Notes: generated from the letters alone by a model not told the origin. 7,222 bases of DNA from Akkermansiaceae bacterium (GCA_018676385.1 JABHEX010000272.1:1-7222), one strand, 5' to 3'. Shown: positions 1 to 6,566, numbered from the stretch's first letter. A program made the numbers and translations.

Positions 1-1
1 C

Positions 2-586
2 TCTAATGATGTGGTGATAAACACTCCTGTATTCGTTCCAAATCATCGTACCCACAAGCAAATGGATGGTTTTAACTGTAAACACGACCAACCTAATCCG
101 ATGTACAAAATGCCGTGGGCTCAGGTGTTTATTCGTGTTGTATGCACCCCTGCTATTGGCGCTCTCAAACAAGGTTTAGAGCTGTTTTTATCTGACAGAA
201 GTACAGCTAGCACAGATATGACTAAGCTAGCAGGTGATGTGGATACTCAATCAAGGATTGCCGTTGTTCGAAATATAATCGATGAATGCGAAACCATTAT
301 GTTTAAAAACTTTGACGAAATGGAACGCAATAATTGGGAGCCAACAATGGATCAACGAATCCTCTATCGCTATCAATCAAGTCTAGTGATTGAAAAGTGT
401 ATCGAAGGTATTGATACTCTATTTGATGTCGCAGGTGGGCGGTCTGTGTATTCTGGACATGCGCTGCAACAGATATGGAACGATATTCATATTGCTCGCG
501 CCCACGTTGCCAATAGTCCCGCCATGTTCGCTAGAAATCTAGGAGCCTCGTTACTGGGGGTTGAGAATTCTGACTTCTTTATCTAA
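2..586 (+). CDS. hsaA: 3-HSA 4-hydroxylase oxygenase component, C-terminal part (5' end outside window)
   Basis: Partial gene: the frame is open to the left edge, so the GTG at 11 is not a real start. The visible 194 residues are the C-terminal half of an acyl-CoA-dehydrogenase-fold flavin-dependent monooxygenase (usual family length about 390 aa). Recognisable segments are the beta-domain end VFVPNHRTHK, then MPWAQVF and CTPAIGALKQGLE opening the helical domain, a central helix around QSRIAVVRNIIDE, and the ending AGGRSVYSGHALQQIWNDIH..ARAHVANSP..ARNLG with a terminal DFFI. HsaA/TesA2 uses reduced flavin from a partner reductase to hydroxylate 3-HSA to the catechol 3,4-DHSA. The family also includes other phenol and alkaloid hydroxylases, so the steroid assignment leans on the four genes directly downstream. 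The reductase (HsaB/TesA1) and ring-cleaving dioxygenase (HsaC/TesB) are not visible. The next gene starts 16 nt after the stop, suggesting one operon. Confidence 0.82.
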   Translation, partial: SNDVVINTPVFVPNHRTHKQMDGFNCKHDQPNPMYKMPWAQVFIRVVCTPAIGALKQGLELFLSDRSTASTDMTKLAGDVDTQSRIAVVRNIIDECETIMFKNFDEMERNNWEPTMDQRILYRYQSSLVIEKCIEGIDTLFDVAGGRSVYSGHALQQIWNDIHIARAHVANSPAMFARNLGASLLGVENSDFFI

Positions 587-602
587 CTGAGTACTTTTTG
601 CC

Positions 603-1436
603 ATGGAGATAAATCCCGAAGGTAGCTACGCAAAACTCAGCAATGGAATGAATCTCCATTACCTCGAATTCAATTCCGATGTTGATCAAGTAGGTACCGT
701 GATATTTATTCACGGAAGCGGTCCTGGTGCCAGTGGTTGGAGTAATTTCAAAAATAACGTCGATGCTTTTAGCCAAATGGGCTACAGCACAATCGTTATA
801 GATATTCCTGGGTATGGGCAAACTAGCAAACCCACAGATGCTATCTATAGCCTAGATTTCTTTACTCAGTATTTAGATGAGTTTTTAGTCCATAAAAATA
901 TCACTCAAGCAATACTAGTAGGCAACTCCTTAGGTGGGGCAATCGCTATCGGCTACGCTTTGGACCACCCTGATAAGGTAAGTCACTTGATTCTTATGGC
1001 CACAGGGGGCGTGGAAGAAAGGGAAATATACTTCGCTACTGAAGGTATTCAGGCAATGGTGAAGTATCCCATGGGTTCACCTGAATTCACTAAAGAGGTA
1101 CTGGGAGATTTGCTCAAATTATTGGTTTTTGACCCCAAGCATGTCACTCAAGAGCTCATTGATGAACGCTGGCAAATTCTACAAATACAGAATGCTCAGG
1201 TATTAGCCTCCATGCAGATTCCGAACCTTACTGATCGTTTACAAGAATTGAGTATTCCAATACTAGGATTTTGGGGCTATCAAGACAAATTCTGCCCAAT
1301 CTCTGGGGCCCACACTATTATTAGTCATTGTAATGACGCGCGTATGAATATGTTAAGCCAATGTGGTCACTGGGTAATGATTGAGCACAGCGAATATTTC
1401 AATAAGCAGTGTATCCAGTTTCTACGGGATAATTAG
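603..1436 (+). CDS. hsaD: Meta-cleavage product hydrolase (4,9-DSHA hydrolase), alpha/beta fold
   Basis: A 277-aa C-C bond hydrolase of the MCP hydrolase family (BphD, MhpC, HsaD, TesD). In steroid degradation it splits the ring-opened product 4,9-DSHA into 2-hydroxyhexa-2,4-dienoate and the C/D-ring propionate (DOHNAA/HIP). Visible motifs: HGSGPGASGW at 37-46 (oxyanion region), nucleophile elbow GNSLGG with Ser109, acid Asp228 in GFWGYQDKF, and His256 in CGHWVMIEH. Arg189 and Trp257 match the conserved BphD positions Arg190 and Trp266. The length is normal for the family. The ATG at 603 has only a weak GAG at 588-590 as ribosome binding site; the 16-nt gap to the preceding stop suggests translation partly coupled to hsaA. 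Motifs alone cannot separate a steroid from a biphenyl or phenylpropionate substrate. The neighbouring oxygenase, regulator and KSI favour steroid. Confidence 0.88.
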   Translation: MEINPEGSYAKLSNGMNLHYLEFNSDVDQVGTVIFIHGSGPGASGWSNFKNNVDAFSQMGYSTIVIDIPGYGQTSKPTDAIYSLDFFTQYLDEFLVHKNITQAILVGNSLGGAIAIGYALDHPDKVSHLILMATGGVEEREIYFATEGIQAMVKYPMGSPEFTKEVLGDLLKLLVFDPKHVTQELIDERWQILQIQNAQVLASMQIPNLTDRLQELSIPILGFWGYQDKFCPISGAHTIISHCNDARMNMLSQCGHWVMIEHSEYFNKQCIQFLRDN

Positions 1437-1438
1437 GA
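1435..1438 (+). promoter_or_regulatory. Ribosome binding site of the hydratase gene
   Basis: AGGA overlaps the TAG stop of the hydrolase gene and lies 8 nt before the ATG at 1447. It settles the hydratase start: an in-frame ATG at 1381 would add 22 residues that overlap the hydrolase and do not resemble the family N-terminus. Confidence 0.7.
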
Positions 1439-1446
1439 TATCTGCC

Positions 1447-2253
1447 ATGCCATTAGATCGTGACGTCATTCAATCTATCGCCCAAATTCTTTACAGCGCT
1501 CTGAAGAATGGAACAACTATAGCCCCCCTAACAGATCAGTACCCTGACATCAGCGTGGATGACGCCTACCGTATTTCAAAGCAGGTTCTGCAGCTTCGCA
1601 TGGACAATGATAATGAGCTCGTGGTGGGTAAAAAGATAGGTGTTACTTCATCAGCTGTGCAAGATATGTTGGGGGTGTTTCAACCAGACTTTGGATTTCT
1701 TACCCATACCATGGCCTATGCAAACCACGCCGACATTTGTATTAAAGGCAACCTGATTCAGCCCCGCGCAGAAGGTGAAATCGCCTTCAGACTGAAATCA
1801 GACCTCCAAGGCCCTGGGGTGACAGAGTTAGATGTTCTTAACGCGACTAAATGTATTATGCCGTGTTTTGAAATCGTCGATTCTAGAATTGAAGATTGGC
1901 GCATAAAGATCCAAGACACTATCTCGGACAATGCATCATGTGGTGTTTACGTACTTGGTGATACTGAAATTGATCCTACTGGATTAGACATGGCTAATCT
2001 AGAAATCAAAGTCTACAAAAACTCAGCGCTTATTAGTGAAGGGCAAGGTTCCGCTGTTCAGGGTAATCCTCTGACTGCTGTTGCTTGGCTGGCCAACACC
2101 TTAGGTGCTTTTGACATTCCCTTTCTTGCAGGTGAAGTAATTCTTTCAGGCTCTTTAGTGCCTTTAGAACCTGTGCAGAGAGGTGACAAAATGCATCTGG
2201 AACTTTCTGGCGCAGGAATTGAAAGCTGCACAGCTAGCTGTAACTTTGTATAG
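1447..2253 (+). CDS. hsaE: 2-hydroxyhexa-2,4-dienoate hydratase (2-keto-4-pentenoate hydratase family)
   Basis: A 268-aa hydratase of the MhpD/DmpE/HsaE family, similar in length to MhpD. It adds water to the dienoate released by HsaD to give 4-hydroxy-2-oxohexanoate and needs a divalent metal. Family landmarks: IAPL at 25-28, VVGKKIGVT at 59-67, QPDFG at 79-83, QPRAEGEIAF at 105-114 with metal ligands Glu109 and Glu111, the third ligand Glu142 in PCFEIVDSRIEDW, DNASCGVYVLG at 161-171, and LSGSLVPL at 233-240. Homology to decarboxylases of the same fold (DmpH type) is possible, but the sequence fits the hydratase side and the gene order supports it. The start is at 1447, 10 nt after the hydrolase stop, with AGGA 8 nt upstream. 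It occupies the tesE position of a tesDEFG-like order. Confidence 0.88.
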   Translation: MPLDRDVIQSIAQILYSALKNGTTIAPLTDQYPDISVDDAYRISKQVLQLRMDNDNELVVGKKIGVTSSAVQDMLGVFQPDFGFLTHTMAYANHADICIKGNLIQPRAEGEIAFRLKSDLQGPGVTELDVLNATKCIMPCFEIVDSRIEDWRIKIQDTISDNASCGVYVLGDTEIDPTGLDMANLEIKVYKNSALISEGQGSAVQGNPLTAVAWLANTLGAFDIPFLAGEVILSGSLVPLEPVQRGDKMHLELSGAGIESCTASCNFV

Positions 2254-2279
2254 ACAGAAAGATAACCTAGGATATACAT

Positions 2280-3161
2280 ATGACACAAAAACTAAGAGCG
2301 ATAATAATTGGGCCTGGCAATATTGGAACAGACCTTCTAATGAAAGCTCTCCGTAGCGACTGGATAGAGCCTGTTTGGATGGTCGGGATCGATGAATCCC
2401 CCGGTATTCAGCGGGCTAGAGACTATGGCCTTAAAGTATCGACTGAAGGTGTAGATGGCGTCCTTGATTTTATTGAACAGGACAATATCAAGATCGCCTT
2501 TGATGCTACATCAGCCTACGTCCATGCTGAAAACTCCAAAAAACTGACCGCCAAAGGCGTCACCATGATAGACCTTACTCCTGCAGCCATAGGACCGTAT
2601 TGTGTACCCCCAGTAAACCTTGATCAATTGCTCAGAGACGGACACAAGGGGAACGTTAACATGGTGACCTGTGGTGGCCAGGCGACTATACCCCTAGTTG
2701 CTGCCGTTAGTCGCGTTCAGGCTGTTTCCTATGCAGAGATTGTAGCTACCGTGGCCTCCGAGTCTGTAGGCATGGGTACTCGAGATAATATTGATGAATT
2801 CACCCGCACCACCTCCTCAGCTATTGAGAGTGTTGGCGGCGCAGACCAAGGAAAAGCCATTATCATTATTAACCCAGCACAACCACCCTTAATTATGCGC
2901 GATACGGTGCACTGCTTAACCGTGGATAAGCCCGATAAGACTGCAATCATAGCCTCTTTTGATGACATGATCACGGAAGTTCAAAAGTATGTGCCTGGCT
3001 ATATCATGCTCAATACACCGCTTTTTGATGGAAATAAAGTCACCATTACAGTCCAGGTCGAAGGCCTTGGTGATTTTTTGCCGAAATACTCAGGCAATCT
3101 AGACATTATGACTGCCGCAGGACTGCGTACTGCTGAAATGTTAGCGCAGCAATCAATCTAA
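2280..3161 (+). CDS. hsaG: Acylating acetaldehyde/propanal dehydrogenase
   Basis: A 293-aa cytoplasmic NAD- and CoA-dependent aldehyde dehydrogenase of the DmpF/BphJ/HsaG/TesF family. It converts the aldehyde channelled from the aldolase (propanal in the steroid route) to the acyl-CoA. Visible features: N-terminal Rossmann motif GPGNIGTDLL at 11-20, FDATSAYVH at 74-82, DLTPAAIGP at 98-106, catalytic Cys131 in NMVTCGGQATIPLV, IDEFTRTTS at 171-179, GKAIIIINPAQPP..MRDTV at 191-210, and the C-terminal YSGNLDIMTAA. The segment that in most relatives reads SAGPGTRANIDEFT is SVGMGTRDNIDEFT here (162-175), a noticeable departure beside the conserved IDEFT. The start ATG at 2280 has AGGA at 2269-2272, 7 nt upstream. 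It normally forms a complex with the downstream aldolase. Confidence 0.92.
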   Translation: MTQKLRAIIIGPGNIGTDLLMKALRSDWIEPVWMVGIDESPGIQRARDYGLKVSTEGVDGVLDFIEQDNIKIAFDATSAYVHAENSKKLTAKGVTMIDLTPAAIGPYCVPPVNLDQLLRDGHKGNVNMVTCGGQATIPLVAAVSRVQAVSYAEIVATVASESVGMGTRDNIDEFTRTTSSAIESVGGADQGKAIIIINPAQPPLIMRDTVHCLTVDKPDKTAIIASFDDMITEVQKYVPGYIMLNTPLFDGNKVTITVQVEGLGDFLPKYSGNLDIMTAAGLRTAEMLAQQSI

Positions 3162-3201
3162 TCATGCTAGTGGTATCTAATTAAAAGTAACGAGTGTTCA
3201 T

Positions 3202-4227
3202 ATGAATCTTTCAGGTAAAAACGTTGTTCTTCATGATATGTGTCTGCGCGATGGGATGCATCCAAAGCAACATCAAATAAGCCTAGAGCAAATGATAAAC
3301 ATATCAAGCTCCCTTGATGCGGCTGGTGTGCCTCTGATCGAGGTGACCCATGGAGATGGGTTGGGTGGGGCTTCAGTTAATTATGGGTTTGGCGCCCATA
3401 CAGATGAAGAGTATATGACTGCAGTGGTAAATACCGTTAAACAAGCAAAAATTTCAGCCTTGTTACTCCCTGGTATCGGAACCGTGGACCATCTGCGGAT
3501 GGCTGCTGGTTGCGGTGTTACTACCATTAGAGTGGCTACTCACTGTACCGAGGCCAACGTGTCCCGCCAACATATTAATTTGGCCCAGAGCATGGAGTTA
3601 GATACTGTTGGTTTTTTAATGATGGCTCACATGGTTTCACCTGAACAGCTATTAGAGCAAGGTAAATTAATGGAGTCCTATGGTGCTAATTGCATTTATT
3701 GCACTGATTCGGCCGGTTACCTGTTGCCAGATGATGTCACCGCTCGGATCGGCTTATTACGCAGTGAGTTGCACAAAGACACCCAAATTGGGTTCCACGG
3801 CCACCATAATCTAGCCATGGGTATTGCTAACTCTCTTGCCGCCATAGAGGCTGGGGCTGATCGTATTGATGGTTCTGCCGCAGGTCTTGGAGCTGGCGCA
3901 GGTAACACGCCTCTAGAGGTCATGGCTGCCGTGCTTGATCGTATGGGTGCCATCACTGGTGTTGATATATTTAAACTGATGGATACCGCTGAAGAAGACG
4001 TCCTCCCCATCATGGATGAACCTGTTCGATTAGGTCGTGATGCCCTAGTCTTAGGATATGCCGGAGCCTACTCCTCGTTTTTGCTGTTTGCTAAGCGTGC
4101 CGAGAAAAAATATGGAGTGCCCTCCCACCAAATTTTGCTGGAAATGGCGCGTAGAAAAACGGTTGGCGGTCAGGAGGATTTGATCGAAGATATTGCCATT
4201 GAAATGGCGGTAAAAGCAAAGCACTAA
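3202..4227 (+). CDS. hsaF: 4-hydroxy-2-oxovalerate/4-hydroxy-2-oxohexanoate aldolase
   Basis: A 341-aa class II pyruvate aldolase of the DmpG/BphI/HsaF/TesG family, full length. It cleaves 4-hydroxy-2-oxohexanoate to pyruvate and propanal and passes the aldehyde through a tunnel to HsaG. Catalytic residues visible: HDMCLRDGMH at 11-20 with Arg16, metal ligand Asp17 and base His20; CTDSAGY at 167-173; metal ligands His199 and His201 in GFHGHHNLAMG; AAGLGAGAGNTPLE at 226-239; and Tyr290 in GYAGAYSSF. The C-terminal region (about 260-341) is the communication domain that contacts the dehydrogenase. The gap from the preceding gene is 40 nt and the ribosome binding site is weak (GAG at 3192-3194). 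It is the last gene of the + strand catabolic run; I see no strong terminator after it. Confidence 0.93.
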   Translation: MNLSGKNVVLHDMCLRDGMHPKQHQISLEQMINISSSLDAAGVPLIEVTHGDGLGGASVNYGFGAHTDEEYMTAVVNTVKQAKISALLLPGIGTVDHLRMAAGCGVTTIRVATHCTEANVSRQHINLAQSMELDTVGFLMMAHMVSPEQLLEQGKLMESYGANCIYCTDSAGYLLPDDVTARIGLLRSELHKDTQIGFHGHHNLAMGIANSLAAIEAGADRIDGSAAGLGAGAGNTPLEVMAAVLDRMGAITGVDIFKLMDTAEEDVLPIMDEPVRLGRDALVLGYAGAYSSFLLFAKRAEKKYGVPSHQILLEMARRKTVGGQEDLIEDIAIEMAVKAKH

Positions 4228-4234
4228 AAGTTAT

Positions 4235-4249
4235 TTTACCCAAGGTAAA
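4235..4249 (+). other. Short inverted repeat after the aldolase gene (weak hairpin)
   Basis: TTTACC, loop CAA, then GGTAAA, starting 8 nt after the aldolase stop. The stem is only 6 bp, AT-rich and not followed by a T-run, so it is a poor intrinsic terminator. It could slow 3' decay of the operon mRNA or be chance. Read-through into the regulator gene is therefore possible. Confidence 0.3.
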
Positions 4250-4267
4250 TCTCAGGCTATTCTTAAC

Positions 4268-4295
4268 TTGGCATTAATAGGTTTCTAACGATAAT
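4268..4295 (+). promoter_or_regulatory. Predicted sigma70-type promoter of the regulator gene
   Basis: TTGGCA at 4268-4273 (5 of 6 matches to the -35 consensus) and GATAAT at 4290-4295 (5 of 6 to the -10) are separated by 16 nt. Transcription would start near 4302, giving an untranslated leader of about 100 nt before the ATG at 4404. An inverted repeat lies just downstream of the -10 box, in a position suited to a repressor or autoregulatory site. Confidence 0.5.
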
Positions 4296-4304
4296 TTTCT
4301 TGCG

Positions 4305-4317
4305 TATTCTTAGAATA
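4305..4317. promoter_or_regulatory. Palindrome next to the regulator promoter (candidate operator)
   Basis: TATTCT-T-AGAATA is a perfect 6-bp dyad with a 1-nt centre. It lies about 10 nt downstream of the predicted -10 box, over the expected transcription start. No known binding motif is claimed; position and symmetry suggest an operator, possibly for autoregulation. Confidence 0.3.
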
Positions 4318-4331
4318 TCGCCTTATATTAC

Positions 4332-4341
4332 ACAACGTTGT
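4332..4341. promoter_or_regulatory. Perfect 10-bp palindrome in the regulator leader
   Basis: ACAACGTTGT reads the same on both strands. Its centre is about 25 bp from the centre of the 4305-4317 dyad, roughly two and a half helical turns. A dimeric regulator could bind here, but a 10-bp palindrome can also occur by chance. Confidence 0.25.
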
Positions 4342-4349
4342 TTACTAAT

Positions 4350-4375
4350 TGGCTGTCTTGCTTGTTACTCAGCCA
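4350..4375. promoter_or_regulatory. Interrupted inverted repeat TGGCTG-N14-CAGCCA upstream of the regulator
   Basis: Six-bp arms at 4350-4355 and 4370-4375 are separated by 14 nt, giving a 26-bp dyad about 30-55 nt before the regulator start. It could be a protein site or a leader hairpin in the mRNA. There is no T-run after it, so it is not an intrinsic terminator. Confidence 0.3.
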
Positions 4376-4403
4376 CGATTAACTGCAGGGATTACAATAA
4401 TTT

Positions 4404-5549
4404 ATGTTGGAATCATTAACCATTGTTGAATTCAGCAAACTTCTCGGCCACATCTATGATGGCCATATTGAAGAGGATCCCTACAGCAGCTTTTTGCGGA
4501 ATGTGCGTGAAATTTTATCATTAAACTTTGCCTCAATGACACTTCGTGAACCCATTGGGGATGATGGTGGATTACTGTTTATTTCCTGTGACATTCTCGA
4601 AAAAACCCTGATTGATGACCATGAAAATCCTTACACTGATCGATATTACACCTCTGACCTTATGTATAAATTGCCCTGGGGTAAGGCGGTTACTTTAGAT
4701 GAGTGTATTTCATACAAGTCCCTCGAGAGTAGTGACTTGTACACTATGTGTATGGCGCCAATAAACATTTATCACATGATGGGTCTAGATCTTCGCAACG
4801 CGAACGGCCAACGCTTTACTGTTAGATTCTGCCGCCCAAAGTCCGCTGACAACTTCAACGAATCAGAAAAAGCATTTATGACTGAAATTGGCCATCATAT
4901 ACAGAGAGCGGTATCAAATGGCATGCAGGTTATTCAACTGGACAGCGAGCGTAAACTTTTCTCTAAAACCATTTCTGGGCTGTCTATCGGAATTATTACT
5001 CTCGATGAAAGAGGCAAAGTTATTAACCAAAATCGAGCTGCCGAAGAGTTTCTCGCACACAAAGATGGCCTATATGTTATCAACGAACAGTTACACCTTG
5101 ATAACACCACTGACAAACAAAAACTCAATGACTACATTGCTGAAGTCATTGAAGCTCAGCGTCAACAGGAGGTACCACCGGTCAATGCCATGACGGTTGA
5201 GAGACCCTCAGGTGCGGTGCACTTGGAGCTCCTCATCAAACCTCTTGCCGTTGATCAAACCGTAGAGTCGGCTAAGACACCACATCTAATGATTTTTATC
5301 AGCGACCCTGCAAAGAAATATGAAATTGATATCAAGATGTTGCGCTCGCTCTATAATTTGACTCGTGCTGAAGCGATGTTAGCTAAACACTTAGCGGCTG
5401 GGGAGACGCTGGATCAAAGTGCAAACAGCCTTGGTATAGCTCGCAACACTGCTCGAGCTCAGTTACGTTCAATTTTTGCTAAAACTGGTGCCACCCAACA
5501 ATCAATGTTGGTTAGTTTGATCCTAAAAAGTCTCGCAACGTTCTCTTAA
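4404..5549 (+). CDS. LuxR-family transcriptional regulator, TeiR/TesR-like
   Basis: A 381-aa regulator with a C-terminal LuxR-type helix-turn-helix at about 312-375: LTRAEAMLAKHLAAGETL, the second helix around DQSANSLGI, and recognition helix ARNTARAQLRSIFAKTGA. Residues about 184-305 look like a PAS-type sensor (SGLSIGIITLDERGKVINQN at 191-210, LHLELLIKPL at 272-281, LMIFISDP at 295-302). The N-terminal 180 residues are alpha/beta and contain no motif that I can name. There are no clear membrane segments and no receiver domain, so this is not a classical two-component response regulator. Size and layout match TeiR/TesR (about 390 aa), the steroid-responsive activator of C. testosteroni, which also sits beside steroid catabolic genes. 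The HTH subtype is common in proteobacteria, so orthology is inferred from context. The ATG at 4404 has AGGGA at 4387-4391, spaced a rather long 12 nt. Confidence 0.8.
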   Translation: MLESLTIVEFSKLLGHIYDGHIEEDPYSSFLRNVREILSLNFASMTLREPIGDDGGLLFISCDILEKTLIDDHENPYTDRYYTSDLMYKLPWGKAVTLDECISYKSLESSDLYTMCMAPINIYHMMGLDLRNANGQRFTVRFCRPKSADNFNESEKAFMTEIGHHIQRAVSNGMQVIQLDSERKLFSKTISGLSIGIITLDERGKVINQNRAAEEFLAHKDGLYVINEQLHLDNTTDKQKLNDYIAEVIEAQRQQEVPPVNAMTVERPSGAVHLELLIKPLAVDQTVESAKTPHLMIFISDPAKKYEIDIKMLRSLYNLTRAEAMLAKHLAAGETLDQSANSLGIARNTARAQLRSIFAKTGATQQSMLVSLILKSLATFS

Positions 5550-5576
5550 TCAAAGATAGACCCTGCTAGCCAACAC

Positions 5577-5597
5577 CTTAACTCGATTATGGTTAAG
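5577..5597. other. Inverted repeat between convergent genes (weak bidirectional terminator candidate)
   Basis: CTTAAC at 5577-5582 and GTTAAG at 5592-5597 with a 9-nt loop, within the 60 nt that separate the converging regulator and 5-alpha-reductase genes. The stem is short and AT-rich with no T-run on either strand. Only its position supports a termination role. Confidence 0.25.
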
Positions 5598-5609
5598 CCA
5601 GAGCGCGCA

Positions 5610-6404
5610 CTAGAGAATAAAAGGAATAATCGCCTTGCGCTCTGCGGGATAGTTTTCAAAGTTCTTATGAAACCATTTATGGGTATAGCGTGCGCGAGGA
5701 ATAAGATTTCCTGCAGTCATTGCAAGTACAAATACAGCCCCTAGGTTCCATGTCATTACTGCAAAACCAACAAAGGAGAGTATTTCTCCGAAATATTGAG
5801 GGCAGCTGACCCACTTAAATAATCCACCATAAGGTACCTTATAGCGCGGTTCATTTGGGGTAGGCTTTAATGAACGCAAATTACGCAAAATAGTATCCGA
5901 GTAAATGTTAATTGAAAAGCCAACCAGGTAAATAATAAGGCCACTGATGAAACGTGGATCACTGAACCAACTTATGTTGTATTGATCACTTAGCTCCGAT
6001 ATATACGCAGCATTAAAGTATCCATGAAGCGACAGCGTTATCCAGCCAGCAATAACAACGTTTAGAGCAAATGAGGATTGTGAACCCGGTTGTACGCGCA
6101 TTAGCAGAGGTGTGATGAGCGCGCGATTGGCATAGTGAATCATCCATACGCATAAAAAGAACAACGGTACAGGTTCTAGCGCGTTTCTCCCAGCCATGAA
6201 CACTAACGGAAAGACGAGTAAACCCGGAAACTCCATGACAATCCAGCCAACCTTAGAGCCAAGCTTTATGCCTTTGCCACGACCGCCAAATCTGCCGCCA
6301 TACTGAGCTGTTCCAAAAAAACTACTCACTAAAACTAAGGCTGCATAAACAAAGCCTACAATGAGAAATGTGTCGTAAAAAACGTTACCGGTATACCATT
6401 GCAT
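5610..6404 (-). CDS. 3-oxo-5-alpha-steroid 4-dehydrogenase (steroid 5-alpha-reductase), SRD5A/DET2 family
   Basis: A 264-aa integral membrane protein, close in length to plant DET2 (262) and human SRD5A1 (259), with about six hydrophobic segments (roughly 10-29, 52-72, 79-101, 112-132, 151-171, 209-232). The family reduces the C4-C5 double bond of 3-oxo-4-ene steroids with NADPH. Matches: WIVMEFP with Glu58 (SRD5A2 Glu57), HYANRALITP with Tyr91 (SRD5A2 Tyr91), GFSINIYSDTILRNLR at 162-177 with Asn166 and Asp170 (SRD5A2 Asn160, Asp164), PYGGLFKWVSCPQYFGEI at 191-208, and a DET2-like tail NLIPRARYTHKWF...YPAERKAIIPF. Gln203 stands where SRD5A2 has Asn193. The ATG at 6404 is preferred: GAGAGAG lies 6 nt upstream, while an in-frame ATG at 6461 would add 19 residues unlike the family. 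It follows the KSI gene on the same strand after a 162-nt gap. The true substrate could be a sterol or another enone. Confidence 0.87.
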   Translation of the reverse strand: MQWYTGNVFYDTFLIVGFVYAALVLVSSFFGTAQYGGRFGGRGKGIKLGSKVGWIVMEFPGLLVFPLVFMAGRNALEPVPLFFLCVWMIHYANRALITPLLMRVQPGSQSSFALNVVIAGWITLSLHGYFNAAYISELSDQYNISWFSDPRFISGLIIYLVGFSINIYSDTILRNLRSLKPTPNEPRYKVPYGGLFKWVSCPQYFGEILSFVGFAVMTWNLGAVFVLAMTAGNLIPRARYTHKWFHKNFENYPAERKAIIPFIL

Positions 6405-6410
6405 AACATG

Positions 6411-6417
6411 CTCTCTC
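6411..6417 (-). promoter_or_regulatory. Ribosome binding site of the 5-alpha-reductase gene
   Basis: On the minus strand GAGAGAG precedes the ATG at 6404 by 6 nt (intervening CATGTT). It supports the 264-aa form of the protein over the longer in-frame start at 6461. Confidence 0.55.
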
Positions 6418-6438
6418 AATAAACAATTTGATGACTTA

Positions 6439-6473
6439 TCTAGCCTAGGGTTGTGAATCACCCAAAGTCTAGA
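6439..6473 (-). promoter_or_regulatory. Nested inverted repeat in the 5-alpha-reductase leader
   Basis: Outer arms TCTAG (6439-6443) and CTAGA (6469-6473) enclose GGGT (6448-6451) and ACCC (6460-6463). The 9-bp dyad GTGA-A-TCAC (6453-6461) shares almost the same centre. It lies 35-69 nt before the start codon at 6404. As minus-strand RNA it can fold into a stem with an internal loop; as DNA it could be an operator. No T-run follows on the minus strand, so it is not a terminator. Confidence 0.3.
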
Positions 6474-6566
6474 GCTAAGGATAGTAGTTCGCGTCGTCCG
6501 TTCGGATTAGCAGACGATTTTTCATATCTACCAAAAATATAACAAAGTTCTCAATGCGCAATAAAT

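Noticed and set aside
1381..1446. Longer start for the hydratase (ATG at 1381)
   Set aside because: It would overlap the hydrolase gene by 56 nt and add a serine-rich stretch unlike the family N-terminus; the ATG at 1447 has AGGA 8 nt upstream.
3717..4013. Minus-strand open frame inside the aldolase gene, and similar antisense frames at 579-821, 2058-2288, 2729-2974 and 4934-5128
   Set aside because: They lie opposite well-conserved enzymes or the regulator, have compositions typical of antisense shadows, and show no domain.
4888..5193. Second plus-strand frame within the regulator gene
   Set aside because: It is out of frame inside an intact regulator coding region and shows no recognisable domain.
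6405..6461. Longer start for the 5-alpha-reductase (ATG at 6461)
   Set aside because: The 19 extra residues are polar and absent from the family; GAGAGAG supports the ATG at 6404, and the extension runs through the leader dyad.
6494..6522. Terminator-like hairpin on the plus strand (TCGTC...GACGA followed by five T)
   Set aside because: Only a 5-bp stem with a 14-nt loop, and no plus-strand gene lies upstream for it to serve; it faces against both flanking genes.
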